Below are positions 1 through 12,266 of a stretch of DNA of 64,000 nt, piece after piece. A program made the translations under genes and the position numbers. Position 1 is the first letter of the stretch. Every line of letters begins with the position of its first letter. Location: NCBI GenBank assembly GCA_947652115.1, contig OX393568.1, forward strand, positions 25,596,339 through 25,660,338. Direction: 5' to 3'. The notes beneath the pieces were generated by a model, which was not told the DNA's origin, ran no database searches, and worked only from the letters and a program-made list of their open reading frames with translations. This DNA comes from Blastomussa wellsi (taxonomy: Eukaryota > Cnidaria > Anthozoa > Scleractinia > Plerogyridae).

Positions 1-2514
1 GAGAAGAGAGAGAAGTGGAAAGTAACTGATATGCTTTTTAATCCCATGGTAAGTATTGAACAGGTTCACTGTACTGGTTGGCATTTTGCTCTTTTAGAGC
101 ATGTCTCTTTTTAGTTGGCTAGGCCTGGTGGCCGACTGTAAGAAAATACATTTGTTTTGATGATGATGAAATGAAAACCCCAAGGGGGTACTCACATTAA
201 AGTGACTATGAAGCGAAAATTTTTTTTCTGCATAATTGAAAATTTTGTTATTTGAAACACAATTCCAAAGTTTGAAAGCGCTACGATACAAATTGTCGAT
301 TTTACAAGCGCTCAAAGTTGTGCTTTTTCGCCTGAAAAATGGCAAATTGAATCGCGCGGCCAAAATACCATGTGACCTCAAATCTGACGTCAGTTTGTTT
401 GCAAGCAGTGCAAGCAAATATGGCAGACGATGAGAAAGTAAAGCGTAGAGGTGGACAATATTGTGTTGCTGGGGCTCCAAACAACCAAAGTCGCCAAAAT
501 ACGTCTTACAGCCCGAGTATTAGCATGCATCAGTTTCCAGCTGATCTTTCGCGACTGGAGTCAAGTGAGCATAAACAAATTCTTGTATGCAAACTGATGT
601 CACACGCTTTTATCTCGCAATGAATTCGGACCCAGTCCCTTTGCCATTTTTAAAGGCAAAAAAGCGTAACTTTAAGCGCTTGTAAAATCGTCAATTTTTA
701 TTGTAGCACTTTCAAACTTTGGAATTGCTTGTTTCAAATAGTAATTTTTTAAATTGTGTAGAAAAAAGATTTCGCTTCATAGGCACTTTAAGCATGATGG
801 GGAGGTCTGACATATTTTTTTGGGTTGAAAATTTACATGCTCAGTATTTTTTTCGGTCAAGAGATCTGACACATTTTTTTAGGTCTTAAAAATTATGCGT
901 ATTTTTTTGGGTCACATCTCCGATCTCAGATCTCAGATCTCAGATTATTGATGGAAAATCATGCATTAGAAGAGTCTGTTTTATTGAATAAATCTGTATT
1001 GAGGTGTTTAAGTCTTATATTTTTTGGGTAGGAAATTTTGATGCCAGGTATTTTGGGGTCTAAAATTCCAGGCTTGTGTTTTTTTGGGTTTGCAATATGA
1101 AGCTCCGTCAGATCCTCCCCTCATGTATAACGTGAGTACCCCCCCTGGGATGAAAACCAATGACATGCTCATTTCTATGTATCTATGTGTATATTATTAA
1201 AGGTAGATTCAGTGCAAAGTTTTACTTACGTATTACCCTTTTGACTGAAACCCTTTTTCAGTTTGAGCAGGATGGTTGCATGTACACTGTACATGTATGC
1301 ATCAGCCATTGAATGATTTTTAACTTGCGACCAAATACTCAATCTGCAATACTTTCCTAAAGGCACATATTGCAGACACATTGTTGGGAACACAAATGTT
1401 TCCGTGTTTGCCTGCACGTGCAACATTGTTTTGGACTCAAATTGTTGTGTACTTGGAGATGCAAAAATGTTAAACTTTCTGATTTTATTCAAAAACATTT
1501 TGTGTCCACATCAAATGTTTGCCTCGTTTGCACATGCAAAGAATGCCATGAACAACAATGTGTCCTAATGCTTTCTACCTCCTTAAGTTATTGATACTTT
1601 TTAGGTTTGCCCATAAATCTTGCTTGCTCTCAGCGGTGATACACAAATTAATTAATTAATTTATTTTATTCATACCCATTAAATGAGGATAAAATTGAAG
1701 ATACTGTACATACTGTAATATTGCATGGTAAATACAATCAACATGATTGTATGTTTTGCTAACTTTTCTGGAAGGGAACATGTCAAGTGCTGAGAAGCTG
1801 GTTTTGTACAATGAAGGTAAAATTGTCTTAAAACTGAAATAATCATGATCATTTTCCTCTTCACAGGTTTTGATGATGGTACTACCACTGCTTCTGCTGT
1901 TAGTTTTACCCAGACTTATAAATAGTCAAGATCCAGAGACACAAAAGGTAAGACGGAGACAAAAGGTTGTTAGGGGAGCAAATTTTGGTTGTTTTGTCTC
2001 GCTTAGGGTGTTATGGGAAAAATGCACATTTTATTTTTGCTGTCAAGGTCTCATGTAGCGTTGCACTCCAAGAAAATAGTATGCGTATATGGAAATAAAG
2101 ATTTTGTTTTTGGTATTTTGGTATCTTTAGGGGTCAACAAAAGTTTTAGCCAGGCCCAGATTGGTCTCGTTTAGGGGTTACATTATTTCAAATTTTCCGA
2201 CAAACATCCCAGTCTGTTTCATATTGGAGTGACTCTCCTATTTGTTTCCATTGCTTCCCAAATCTGCGATAACCTCTAGTTGCGAGATCCAGTTGGCCTG
2301 ATTTCGATTTCATCTTCTAGGCACCTTACTGGTTTTATTCTTTTCATTTTAGGAAATGCAGTCTTCAATGAACATGTTTAATCAGCCCAAAGACTTACCT
2401 GATATCTCAGACTGGTTTGCCAAGAACTTCTCTTCTGGTACCAAGAAAAAGACAACCAGTAAAACAGCACCAAAGAAAGCTTTGCTAGGATCGAGCCCAA
2501 GGTCGAGACGTTGA
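1..2514 (+). CDS. EMC7: ER membrane protein complex subunit 7, C-terminal part (5' exons outside the window)
   Basis: Three exons can be read in one frame: 1-48 (ends at a GTAAGT donor at 49), 1867-1947 (AG acceptor 1865-1866, GTAAGA donor at 1948) and 2353-2514 (AG acceptor 2351-2352, TGA 2512-2514). The first exon ends in a TD-x-LFNPM motif, the second encodes a hydrophobic transmembrane segment (MMVLPLLLLLVLPRL) followed by NSQDPE, and the third gives a basic cytosolic tail with the SMNMFNQPKDLPDISDWF stretch and lysine-rich end. This order (NPM, single C-terminal membrane helix, S-MNM-N-LPD, basic tail) is that of EMC7, a subunit of the ER insertase complex for tail-anchored and multipass proteins. 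The N-terminal lumenal beta-sandwich lies upstream of the window. Intron 49-1866 carries a nested transposon. The next gene is convergent. Confidence 0.9.
197..791 (+). mobile_element. TTAA-flanked Kolobok-like element with a THAP remnant
   Basis: The element 201-787 is bounded by TTAA on both sides (197-200 and 788-791). It begins AGTGACTATGAAGCG and ends in the near-perfect inverted complement. The arms are about 145 bp each (201-345 against 640-787) and very similar. The central part, read from an ATG at 420, gives MADDEKVKRR followed by CVAGAPNN and SISMHQFP. That is the start of a THAP zinc-finger domain (C2CH), although the second zinc cysteine position (S-C) reads S-R. Kolobok transposons are known to combine TTAA duplications with THAP-containing transposases. 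This is therefore inferred to be an internally deleted Kolobok-type copy. Confidence 0.7.
420..623 (+). pseudogene. THAP-domain fragment of a transposase
   Basis: An open stretch of about 68 codons starts MADDEKVKRRGGQYCVAGAPNN and continues to a MHQFP motif, typical of the first 30-40 residues of THAP domains. The expected zinc ligand after the SC pair is replaced by arginine, and the downstream tryptophan and histidine of the fold are missing. The fragment sits between the long inverted arms of the TTAA element. It is a leftover of the parent transposase, not a host gene. Confidence 0.5.
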
Positions 2515-2885
2515 ATTCGACAACAATTTGTTCATTGTTCAATTATTGTACAGTGCTCAAAATTAGCGGTTGCCTGGTTGTCGTTCAGGCAACCAGTTTT
2601 TAGGAACAATAAAGAGCTGGTTGCCTGAGATTGTCCGGCATTTGCCGTCAGGACAACCTGTTTTTTTTCTAATTTCAAGCATTGTTGTAGTTTGTAAAAA
2701 TGTAGCTGAAAGGATATTACAGGCTTAAAAACTGCTATTACGTATACGTAAACTGCAGACACAACTGCAGTTATTATTAACAACACTCAGCTATTTGCAG
2801 TTCATGTATGGTGTTATTTGTCAATCAGCAATGTAAATTTTGAATTTGATTTTTGCTGAAAATAAATGCTGTTCACCAATCTTAC
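2515..2885 (+). other. EMC7 3' UTR with hairpins and poly(A) signals
   Basis: After the TGA at 2512-2514 there are AATAAA signals at 2608-2613 and 2861-2866. A perfect 9-bp inverted repeat (GGTTGCCTG at 2568-2576, CAGGCAACC at 2586-2594, 9-nt loop) is followed by a second, imperfect one between 2619 and 2659 built from the same words. Use of two poly(A) sites is inferred. Confidence 0.5.
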
Positions 2886-3317
2886 TGCCGCAGTCTACCC
2901 AGGCTGTAATGACCACGAGTGCCCTCTGGAGAATTTTGTATTGATGTAGCAGTAAATTCTTAGCCTGCTCTCGAAAACCGAGGGAGGACTAGGGCGAGAG
3001 CGAGAAGAAATAAATGGCATTCTGTATAAAGGAGAATCAAACAAAGTGAGCAGAGTTCATTTTAATAAACGTTGAATAACTCCTGGCTGTGTGCACAGCT
3101 TGACCTTGTAGTATCTTCTACTTCTGGGGGTGGGGTGGAGTGGGGAATTGCATCCCTTCCAATGCAATAGAATGCATGGGATGATTGTAACTGAACCCGC
3201 AGTATTTCAAAGAGAAGTTGCCAAGCAACATGAAGTCATCCTTTTATGGCACCACGCTCCTCCCCAGTGCTTGCGATATTTTGTACGCGGCTGAATTCGA
3301 AAATAAAAATTCACTTT

Positions 3318-3451
3318 GGTAGCGAGGCCTAGAAGACACAAACAAAGAAAATACCTCTCCAGCATATGTTTAGTCTGTTTATTTTCATTTAATGCTTTTT
3401 ATTTTTACTCGTGGATTTATTTGTTTTGTCTGTGTCCTCTAGGCCTCGCCA
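3318..3451. repeat. Small inverted-repeat (MITE-like) element
   Basis: About 30 bp at 3320-3350 (core GCGAGGCCTAGAAGACACA) recurs in inverted form at about 3418-3450 (core GTCCTCTAGGCCTCGC), with about 65 bp between. Only a TA dinucleotide is shared at the flanks, so the superfamily cannot be assigned. It lies between the convergent ends of EMC7 and the FERM gene. Confidence 0.5.
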
Positions 3452-3583
3452 TAAAGCTGAATTTTAATATAGCGAAAGAGGCCTATCAAAAACCTCTCCC
3501 ATAAATGCCAAACTTCAATCAAATAACGACCATTGTTTCCCCAAATGGTAACGAGGAAACTTCGTTGGGTAACAGGAAAGAAG

Positions 3584-4792
3584 TCAGCTAAAGCGATACT
3601 GCGAGCTGCGGCGTGAAGGCGCAGCGGCCTTGGCACCTTTCCCATCATTGCTTGATGCTTCATCGTCAGTGGACGCCTCATCTTCCAAGGCATCGAATCC
3701 CTGGCGCGGCTCGTCTTCGTCTTCACTTTCCTCCTCTTTAGAGAACAGCTCTTTCTTGATCATTTTCCATGTCAGTTTTTTCAACTGGCTGCCTTTGTTC
3801 CAGCTGGTGCTATCGACTTGTGGTTCGCAGGATTCTTTTTGTTTGAGGTAGACAAACTCGGCGATGACTGACATAAGATACGCGACTTGTTCAGTTTCTA
3901 CCTCCACCCACTCAAACCGCAGCTCCTCTGTAAAGTAAATCTCGAAGTGAATGCTGTCGCCCTGCGCCTGCGACCAGCGACGAATTTTTGCCCACGGAGC
4001 GAAAAACGCTGTTTTTTCTGTTGACAGTGACATGAAGAAAATATTTTCAGCTAAATTATAAATCCATACAAACCCTTATAGTACCCTTTAGTCACCTGTG
4101 TAAGGCAAATAGGACCAGCGGTTATATGCAGCTAACAATAGGAAAAAGAATAATGCAAATGTTGAGAGGTATTTTGTTTTATTTCACTCACTTGATTTAA
4201 TCATTAGTCCTCTTCTGTTGGCAATTAGATCCACTTTCATCCCTTCTGTCAGCCGCACATCCTTTACCTTGACATCGCTCTTAACTATGCAATCACTCAG
4301 GGCAACATAGCCATACCCAGGCATGGTCTGACACAATTCTACATACTGTTTGTCGCACGGAAAAACCGGGTTTCTGTATTCTTTCATGAGTGGAATGTGC
4401 TCCGGTTTGGGTTTAAGTCTGCCGCATCTAATGTCTTCCATACACTGCACGCAAATCAGACGCATAGCCCCCGCGTCTGTCTTCAAATACTTCTGCTCTC
4501 TCGGAATATCGAAAGACCACCGTTGAATTGAGATTACATAACGACAAGGAAGATAAATCATTTCGTTATTTCCATATTTCTTCGTGGGGTTCTCGATGCC
4601 GCGAAAGAGTCCGAAAAACGGCAGGCTGTTAGCACGAATTTCCAAAGTTTTGCCAACTATTTCAAGCAGATCTTCGGCGCGGATTTTCCCTCCATCAACA
4701 TGAACTCGAACTGCAGGCTGCGTGCCTTCGGGTAAGGTCCAAACGCAAATCTTGTCTTTTCTTGGCACGGGTTTCGACTTGGCAGCGGCCAT
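3584..4792 (-). CDS. FERM-like domain protein related to sorting nexins 17/27/31, lacking a PX domain
   Basis: Two exons read on the minus strand: 4192-4792 (ATG at 4790-4792 in AACAACATGG context, donor GTGAGT) and 3584-4017 (acceptor after GTCAACAG). Together they encode 344 residues. The order FFGLFRG, QRWSFD, a cysteine-containing helical segment with DI-x-CGRLKP, MPGYGYVALSDC, and a final F3-like block (FAPWAKIRRW, HFEIYFTEELRFEWVEVET) follows the atypical FERM module of SNX17/SNX27/SNX31. Those proteins bind NPxY cargo tails and recycle receptors from endosomes. The usual N-terminal PX lipid-binding domain is absent: the protein starts directly with MAAAKSKPVPRKDK. The C-terminus is acidic (EEESEDEDE) then basic and serine-rich. 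The assignment rests on motif order, not an alignment search. Confidence 0.6.
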
Positions 4793-5921
4793 GTTGTTTT
4801 CTACTTTTTCCTAGCTACCATATCGCTATGTATTTCAGCAATTTCGTTTTTCTTTGTAACCGCAATTAACACATCAAATGATACAGACTAGGCAAATATC
4901 TCTCTTCATTACAGTTGCCTTATGTGATTGGCGAAATTTTAGAATCACCTAAATTATAAATTAGATGACATTTTCTAAAGTCTTTACTGGGAAAGCAACA
5001 GGGTAATTAATCATAATTTCGTAAGTCTTTAGCATTTAGTAATAAGAAGATGAAAACAAGTACAGACGATTACTGCATGTCAGTAGAGATTGTGAGGTTT
5101 TTAAATGGAGTAAAAATATCCCTCCTGAGGTTTTGAGTTCATTCGGATGATTGCCCGCTTTAAAGTTACATGTAAAAGAGTGCGAGTTATTCATTGCCGC
5201 TGACATAACTCAGCCCTAAACGCAGCAGTTGATTATGCAAGTTTAAGTAGCTGGGAATCTAAAGAAATTACAGGAAGACAATTTCCCAATGTGCTACTTC
5301 TTAAACTTCTTCAACCTCCTCCCGGCATCCATCTAGTTCCCATTAAAGGAGCTACGCTATCGTTCGAAAAACGTCATATGCAATCCGTTTCAATCTTCTC
5401 CATCCTCAGCTATCCTTGTTCCTTTTTGGTTTAGTATCACTCCTTTGGAGTTTTTCTTCCTTAGCAAACTATTATTTTTAGGTCTCGTAAATTTTAAGGG
5501 TAATTTAGGTTGTCGACAAATAACTCGAAATATCGTGACGTAGCTACTTTAAAGGTTCCTGGTGATCCATGTCTTTGTTTTAGCTTAAATAAGCATGCGA
5601 GAGTTTCAGTATTATAACAACAGTAATAACAACAATGATTTTATTTGCATTGCCAATAAACATTTACATTGCTAAAATCCTATGCCTTTAATAACATTTA
5701 TTTCCTTTTTTATATTTAAATTCAGGGCATAGCTTCTATACAGGGAAATGCCTAGAGTTTTGAAATGAACCGTTAGGGTTTCTAGTTATTTAAAACACTT
5801 CCAGTAAGCCTTACAGCGATGAAATAGCGATGAAATAAGATTTTGCTTCACCGTACAAATACTTCGCTATACAAATACATTACCATTACTCTATCCAGTA
5901 TTGTGGCATAGATATCGAATT

Positions 5922-6077
5922 CTGTACAGGGGCGGATCCAGGATTTTTCTCCCTAAGAAATGACGAGATTGATGGGTGACGTAAGCAGAACACTAGTAAA
6001 ATGTTAGAAAGCGGCAGATCATCTCATGGAGGGGTGCGAACCCCCAGCACCCTCCCCCTAGATCCACCCCTGCTGTA
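5922..6077. mobile_element. hAT-like MITE
   Basis: Terminal inverted repeats CAGGGGCGGATCCAGG (from 5927) and the complement of GATCCACCCCTG (ending at 6072) bound a 146-bp sequence. CTGTA is present directly on both sides (5922-5926 and 6073-6077). The CAGGGGCGGATCCA start is common among hAT-type MITEs; the 5-bp duplication is shorter than the classical 8 bp. Confidence 0.6.
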
Positions 6078-7327
6078 GATCATTCATATATCAAAACGGG
6101 GTATATCAGAAGTTCATAATTCCTTTTGAACTTTTGGTGTTATTAAAGTGAACACTTTAATATTGGTTGTCTTCCACAGTAAAATCCCACTTCATCAATC
6201 GTATTGTCGCCCTTTAATTCAAGTGAACTTCTCTAGCCATAATAAAAGTAAATTTGGTGATTTCAGAATCTATCAGTTACACAATGCTTTCCGTGATTTA
6301 CTTCATGTACCCACAGTGTACTCTTCGTTAATTAGAAAATTTCGAAGGGAGATTTTTCAAAACATAATAAGGAGGCGTCCAGTTGCGAGATCCCTCTCAA
6401 TGTAAACTGTAAGCACGATAGATATGTGGACTTTAATGATCAAAGTGTAATACCGTAGTTTGGCCAAACTGTTTATGTTTTAATAGTTTCTTTACAATTT
6501 ACGCTCCATGTGTCGCCGTGTCCATTATAATTCCTGGAGTCAGGGCAAGTGAAATCACAATTTTGAACAACCCCAACATGAATTCGAACAACACAGCATA
6601 TATATTACTAGGACTTGGAACATAACATGAATATAAAGTTTATCGTAAAACGAATGTGACACGAACATGATGTTTATTTTAAAGGGGAACTCATATTAGA
6701 TTTTGCGATTCCCAAACGCCTACACATTGAAAACTCTGTGACGAAATTTTTTTGATGGTTTTGATCATGATAACGATCGGCGATAGACGCAGGTGGCTTG
6801 CATAAAGGAGGCATGCTGTTAACCGCATTGTAACTGATTCAGCATGACAGCTGTAACAGTGGTATCAGCTAGCTCTGTGGAACTTGTTTTACCAGTTAAA
6901 CCTGTTCTTCAGCTTTGAGAAAACCTCAGACTCGTTTATCGGTGTTCCTGATTTGTTTAATTTGCTCCCATACATAAGCCGAAACATTTGTTAGCACCAC
7001 AGAATGCTGTGCTCAGAACCCAAGTAAACGACAGCTGACTTGGATACGAATACAAAACTTGTCTTTATTAAGACGTATTCTTCTATAAACGACCTCGACT
7101 CAGTTCCTTTCTCGAAACCAAGGGCACACAAGAAAGACCTCCGCTGACCTAGACAAGGTTTAACAAGTGCATAAACACGGTCAAGATGGTCTTTCGTAAA
7201 GAGATTTGTAATTATATACATTTAGCTACAATGTCGATTGCATCTAATACGCAGTGAAAAAAAGGAAATTTGTATAAAAAAATAAGCAATATCTTAACGT
7301 TTTCTCACATCTGCCACGAATAAGGGT

Positions 7328-7636
7328 ACGTGCACACTAAGCCACATAAATTTGAAAACGGCGTTTTCGCTTCGAAAGCGGAATTTTTTTTCTGTCCACA
7401 CTATAACGTTTCAAAATTGTTTCACCATCGATTTTGAATCGCTGCCTCACCAGAAACACTTAAATACATGCTAGAGCATGCACACATTACCCGAGCCACG
7501 TTATTCGATTGTTTTTGCGTTGGCAAGCGTTTTCAAAAAGTTCCGTCCACACTAACACACCTAGTCAGCTTTTTCAAATTTATCCGCTTTGGAGAGCGTT
7601 TTCAAAAAGTTTGCGTTTCCGGATTAGTGTGGACGT
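7328..7636. mobile_element. MITE-like repeat with CACACTAA ends
   Basis: The left end ACGTGCACACTAAGCC and the right end (read inverted, ACGTCCACACTAATCC) form a terminal inverted repeat. The interior repeats GCGTTTTCAAAAAGTT and the word TCCACACTA. No target duplication is clear. Confidence 0.45.
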
Positions 7637-9981
7637 AAAAGGCACTCTTAATTAACAGGATTTTGCTCGCTACCTTCACGTGCAAATGAAGACAAAGCAA
7701 ACGATGTTTTATTGCCTCATTTTGAAAGATAGTCTTAATTGTTATCACGTTTTGTATACCGCAACCCCACTGTTCCTTTAGCGAATATGCAATTCACTCA
7801 GCTTTGAAAAACCTGGATTTTTCTTAATCATGTTTTGTCTTCTTATCGAAGCAAGCTATCTCCCTTGTTAATTAATACTGAACTCGGGGTCCGTCACCAC
7901 CAAAGCGTGATTTTAATTCTGATTCTTATATGATAAATAATCTCACCCCCACTCCCCGTATGGTCATTATCTACTCATATAGACTAAGAATAAACATCTA
8001 TAAAATGGACCGGAGGGAGGCGTTTAGGCTCGTCGTTTTGCTAACAGCTGTTGTAGGCGCGGGCTAAAATTTATTTACGTTTATTTTCTTGTTGAATCGT
8101 TTATCAAGTATATCGATTACAATAATTTCGCAAGATTTCACATTTCACTGAATTATGTAATCAATTTCGATTGAACAGTTCTGTGCATTGATCCCGGATA
8201 TTACTAAATTTACCGCGATTATCATTGTCTGCAAAGAAATGATAGCAGTTTAAAGCCTGATTGTTTTATGGATTTTCTTGATCCGTAAAATAATTAACAC
8301 TATTTGTCTGCTTATATTGATATTATCACTGAACAAGATAATTCGCATCTCAGCCTGCATCGGCTAATGGCAAATAAAATGCCCACGGTTTTCGAGCCAT
8401 ATATCTAAGGCCGTGATTGATGTTAAACATTTTTTTATTGTGATATTTTGATATATGAGAAGTGATGAAAAGGTGAAACAATTTTTATAAATTCAGATTG
8501 CAACGGTAAAAGAAAGAGAAAATGAAAGTGATAAATATTCATTACTCGTGAAAGTTTTCCTTTTCAAATATTAATCTATATTTTCAATTCGTGGAATAAG
8601 TGCTGATTTACATACACTTGAAAAAGGAAGAATATCACGGTCTTAGCCAGAAGCTCTTGCTTTTAGTTTAAACTTACTTTTGTTTTGTATAAATGCTTCT
8701 CGATATAAGTAAAGTTATTTAATAAGCTTCTTCTCAGAGCTAAACACTTCAAATTGTTTATATTTTTTTGTTTTTCATCTTACGATCTTGCGAGCTTTAA
8801 TAATAACAAGGGATTTTATTATATCTATCTGTAGAATAAACCCTCGCCGCCTCATTGATGAAAAAAGCATTATAACTTTATGTTATGGTTAAACGTACGG
8901 AAGAGTTTCCAGTCGACATTCTTGCTAATTGTTGGTTCCAATATTATATGGTATCACAAGCAAATCTGCTGTTTTAGTATTTTGCGACCGTTTAATCCCT
9001 TTCACAAGAGATTAATTTCTTCACGCAGCCAAGCTTATCTTACACAGTTTAGACCAAACATTTCCCTTATCAAAATCCATGCAAATACAGTGGTTCTAAA
9101 TTAAGGGTTAAAATGACCGCGCGGACTCAGTCATGGCCAAATTTACTCTTATTTTTGTCCTTAGCAGCTCGAAAGGTTTTCACAATTAATTGTTTTCTGT
9201 TGTTTATAAGTTTCTAGAGATGGCTTCCCGCGTTTCGGCTTTTAATAATTTCAAAGTGTCGTCAACAGATGTTCACAAGCAACTTCAGTTTATTCGCAAA
9301 AAACTTAAACACTGCCAAACATATTGGTTATAAATCTGCAGAAAAACCGCCACGGAACTTTCAAACCTTCAAAGGCGCCAATGTTGATAATACTTACTAC
9401 ATTAATATTAATGTTGGTAACTTTTTTCCCGTAATTGTTCCCTTATCAGACTGCAAAGCTCATTTAGTTGTCATTGCAAACCGATGTCGCGCAGATTGAA
9501 CCAAAAATTGCCTTTAAGCACGAACTTTCAATAGGCCAAATTAAAAATTGTTAAAAGAAATTTCTCTATTAGAAAGAAACAAGAATAAACTATAGGTATT
9601 GTAGGCGTTGTGCGTAAAATCGAAGTTTTATTGTCGCAAAAAATATCTCACTGTTGGCTGAGTTAACCTATTTTTATGTATGTTTTTTATATCTCGTTTC
9701 TCAGGGTTGTGCGATAGAAGACATTTTGATTATCAACGTCATTAATGATTTACGCTACACCTTTCACGATCAAGAATTATTTGTATTCCGTCACCACGAC
9801 GAAGTCGCTTTATTGAGAGGTGGTGGAGTTGTTGTATGCAAATTAATTGGCAACCAATAGCATGCTGCAGCCCATTCAGCACAACGCGAATTTAAATTCA
9901 ACATTTTGCTGCAGCGTTTTGCTGCCGGCTGGCTATCACTGGGGGCGGGAAATCGCGAGTCTTCGAACTGAAGGAAATATA

Positions 9982-10578
9982 ATGGGAAACAAGGGAACGA
10001 AATCAGCCCTAAGAAAAAGTAAAACCAAGCTCTCGCCGGATGAAATCCAAGAGCTACGATTATCAACGGAGTTCACCGAAGATGAGCTTCACACCTGGTA
10101 TAAAGCGTTCAGGGAGAAATGCCCAAATGGCAAAATGTCCGAAAAGAAATTCGCAGAAATCTACAAGAACCACTATTCAACTGGTGATGCCTCCGTATTT
10201 GCGGGGCACGTTTTTCGCACATTCGATAAAAACAACGATGGTACAATTGACTTTCACGAGTTCATACAAGGCTTGTCCATAATATCACGAGGCACACAGG
10301 AGCAGAAACTCCGCTGGGCGTTCGAGATGTACGATTCCGATGGTAGTGGATCGGTGTCTCGACGCGAAATGTTGGAGATTGTGCGGGGGATTTTCCGCCT
10401 GGCCGGCGACCGAGTAAATCTGCCAAGAGATGAGAACACACCAGAGAAGTTTACTAACAAGCTGTTTGCAAAGCTAGATCGTGACAATGACGGCACAATT
10501 ACGCAGAATGAATTTGTTCGTGGCATTCAGTGTTACCCTTCTCTTATGCGGTTACTGGATCCAGCCGGTGCGAAGTAA
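9982..10578 (+). CDS. Neuronal calcium sensor (hippocalcin/NCS-1-like) EF-hand protein
   Basis: A single uninterrupted reading frame of 198 residues. The start at 9982 was chosen because it gives MGNKGTKS, an N-myristoylation signal, although the frame is open further upstream. There are four EF-hands. The first is degenerate (KCPNG, around residue 46, as in the whole NCS family). EF2 (D82-E93), EF3 (D118-E129) and EF4 (D166-E177) have intact acidic loops. The NCS signatures WYKAF, FRTFDKNNDGTIDFHEFI, SRGTQEQKLRWAF and ENTPEK are present. Such proteins expose their myristoyl group on calcium binding and regulate receptors, channels or kinases at membranes. The C-terminus (LLDPAGAK) is unlike vertebrate hippocalcin. 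Lack of introns suggests an old retrocopy or intron loss. A possible poly(A) signal AATAAA lies near 11112. Confidence 0.88.
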   Translation: MGNKGTKSALRKSKTKLSPDEIQELRLSTEFTEDELHTWYKAFREKCPNGKMSEKKFAEIYKNHYSTGDASVFAGHVFRTFDKNNDGTIDFHEFIQGLSIISRGTQEQKLRWAFEMYDSDGSGSVSRREMLEIVRGIFRLAGDRVNLPRDENTPEKFTNKLFAKLDRDNDGTITQNEFVRGIQCYPSLMRLLDPAGAK

Positions 10579-12266
10579 ACTAAACTAATGGATTGCTACG
10601 CTGTGTTTACTCTCTCAATATTATTACGCTACGTCAGGGTGGAACAATTTCGCCGATCGAATGCACGTTAGTGTGTCCAAGCGGTACGTCTCATTTATAG
10701 CAACTGTAACATATTTTTAACGCACGAAGACGGCTGGTAGTGAAGGTAAAAGAAAATGAGTCCGTGAAAAATACAACAAAAAATTTCCGTTTGCACGAAT
10801 TTCGGCTTTTGATGCGTATGTGTTGAATTCACGCGATTGTCAATCGCATTTAACCAAAATGTTCGTCCATTAGAGAAAGACTGTACGCATCAGCCGGTCA
10901 GCTATAGTTATCATATCAATGTAGCACACAATTTTAACTTAAAACCAGCGACGCTATATGGTAGATTTTTACGAATGCCCGTAACAAATAATTTAACGTG
11001 GATAAATTTATGCGTCTAGTTTCTATTCATATAAACGAGAAACCCTTGGCGCGCATATTGTTTGAAATGCGTTTAATATTTTAGTTGTTTTACGTTTGCT
11101 TTTCACTATCAAATAAAACCTTTTGAACTTGGTTTTTCAAGCGCTAATATGAACAGCAAAACCCTAGCGTTGGGGTGAGTCATGTGGAGGATTAACTCAT
11201 TATACCATAGCCTGCGATTATTGAAAGCTGGCTCAAAACGTTTGATCAAACCCTTTGAAATATTAACAGACAACAGAATAACATTTAAATCGCATGCGGT
11301 TATACCGATTGCCCGAAGAAAAAGCTAGAACAGGCTTTTCGTTGCGTTTAGTGAATAAATACAATTTTTCAAAATAACAACAGTGAATTCTACAGTTGAT
11401 ATAAATACTTGATTTTGTTTTGAGACAGGTTTGACTAAATCGCTAGTTTTTGTTCTATTGATTGGTGGTGAGTGCGAGAAAAAAATGAAGACTTCCTTTC
11501 GCGAATGTAAATATTTTACCTTTTGTTTTATTTATGAGATCCCAGCTGTGTGTCACAGAATGGTAATTTTGATCTTTTGAGGGCTTTGTTCTTCATAAAT
11601 TGTGGACTTTAAATAAACCGACGAAACGCGTCGCAAAAACGTGCACTCTGACGCCCTTAAATTTAAGGAAAATTGTCGTTATCGAATCAAGCCAAAAAAA
11701 GCTTTAAAACTCTCTACGCGTCTAAATAAGTCCACTTTACCCTAGAGCTCCTATTCTACAATGGTGCGTGTATACCACTCTTTGGAAAATATTACATGTA
11801 ATTAGGTTGGATGAAAATTTGTCGAGCTCAATTTATGGAAGCTCATAGTTGACAATAAATTGAAATAATTATAACAATTCAATGGCTAGGAGTGCATCGC
11901 GCCCGTAGTTAATCAGCTTTTTCCAATTGTCGTTACGGTTGACTCAAAAGTTTGAAGTTCTTTAATTATAGTGTTTTCTAAATAACTGATTTCAAATTTA
12001 GCACACTTAGTTTCCAGGCAAAGTTTGGGTGTTGGAGCAATTTTCAATAGAGTGTCGAAACCCCAAAACAAACAAATCACTCCGTCCAATCACAAAGTAC
12101 ACAGGCAAGTTAGTAAACCAATCAAAACCGACACGAAGCGCGGGAAAACCTGGAAAGTACACGAGCGTGTCACGGTTGGTTTTAGTTTTACTTGCGATTC
12201 GTTGAAAACGTGGCGCGAGTCTTGTTTTTAAGTTATGCAAACCAAAGCAAACACGAATTATGTTCG

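Larger units (their letters stand above)
171..1158. mobile_element. Non-autonomous DNA transposon with 9-bp target duplication in the EMC7 intron
   Basis: The element spans 180-1149. It is flanked by a perfect direct repeat ATGAAAACC at 171-179 and 1150-1158. Its ends are inverted (CCAAGGGGGTACTCAC on the left, CCCAGGGGGGGTACTCAC read from the right). Much of its length is a second, nested element at 201-787. The remaining body (792-1149) has several T-rich runs ending in GGG and a GATCTCA repeat near 930. The 9-bp duplication would fit a Mutator-like insertion; an 8-bp reading (hAT) cannot be excluded. No transposase of its own is visible. Confidence 0.75.
4793..9981. other. Intergenic region between two divergent genes
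   Basis: No convincing coding exon is visible. The stretch holds two MITE-like elements (5927-6072 and 7328-7636) and long AT-rich sequence. It must contain the upstream regions of both the FERM gene (minus) and the calcium sensor gene (plus), but no individual promoter element can be supported. Confidence 0.5.
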
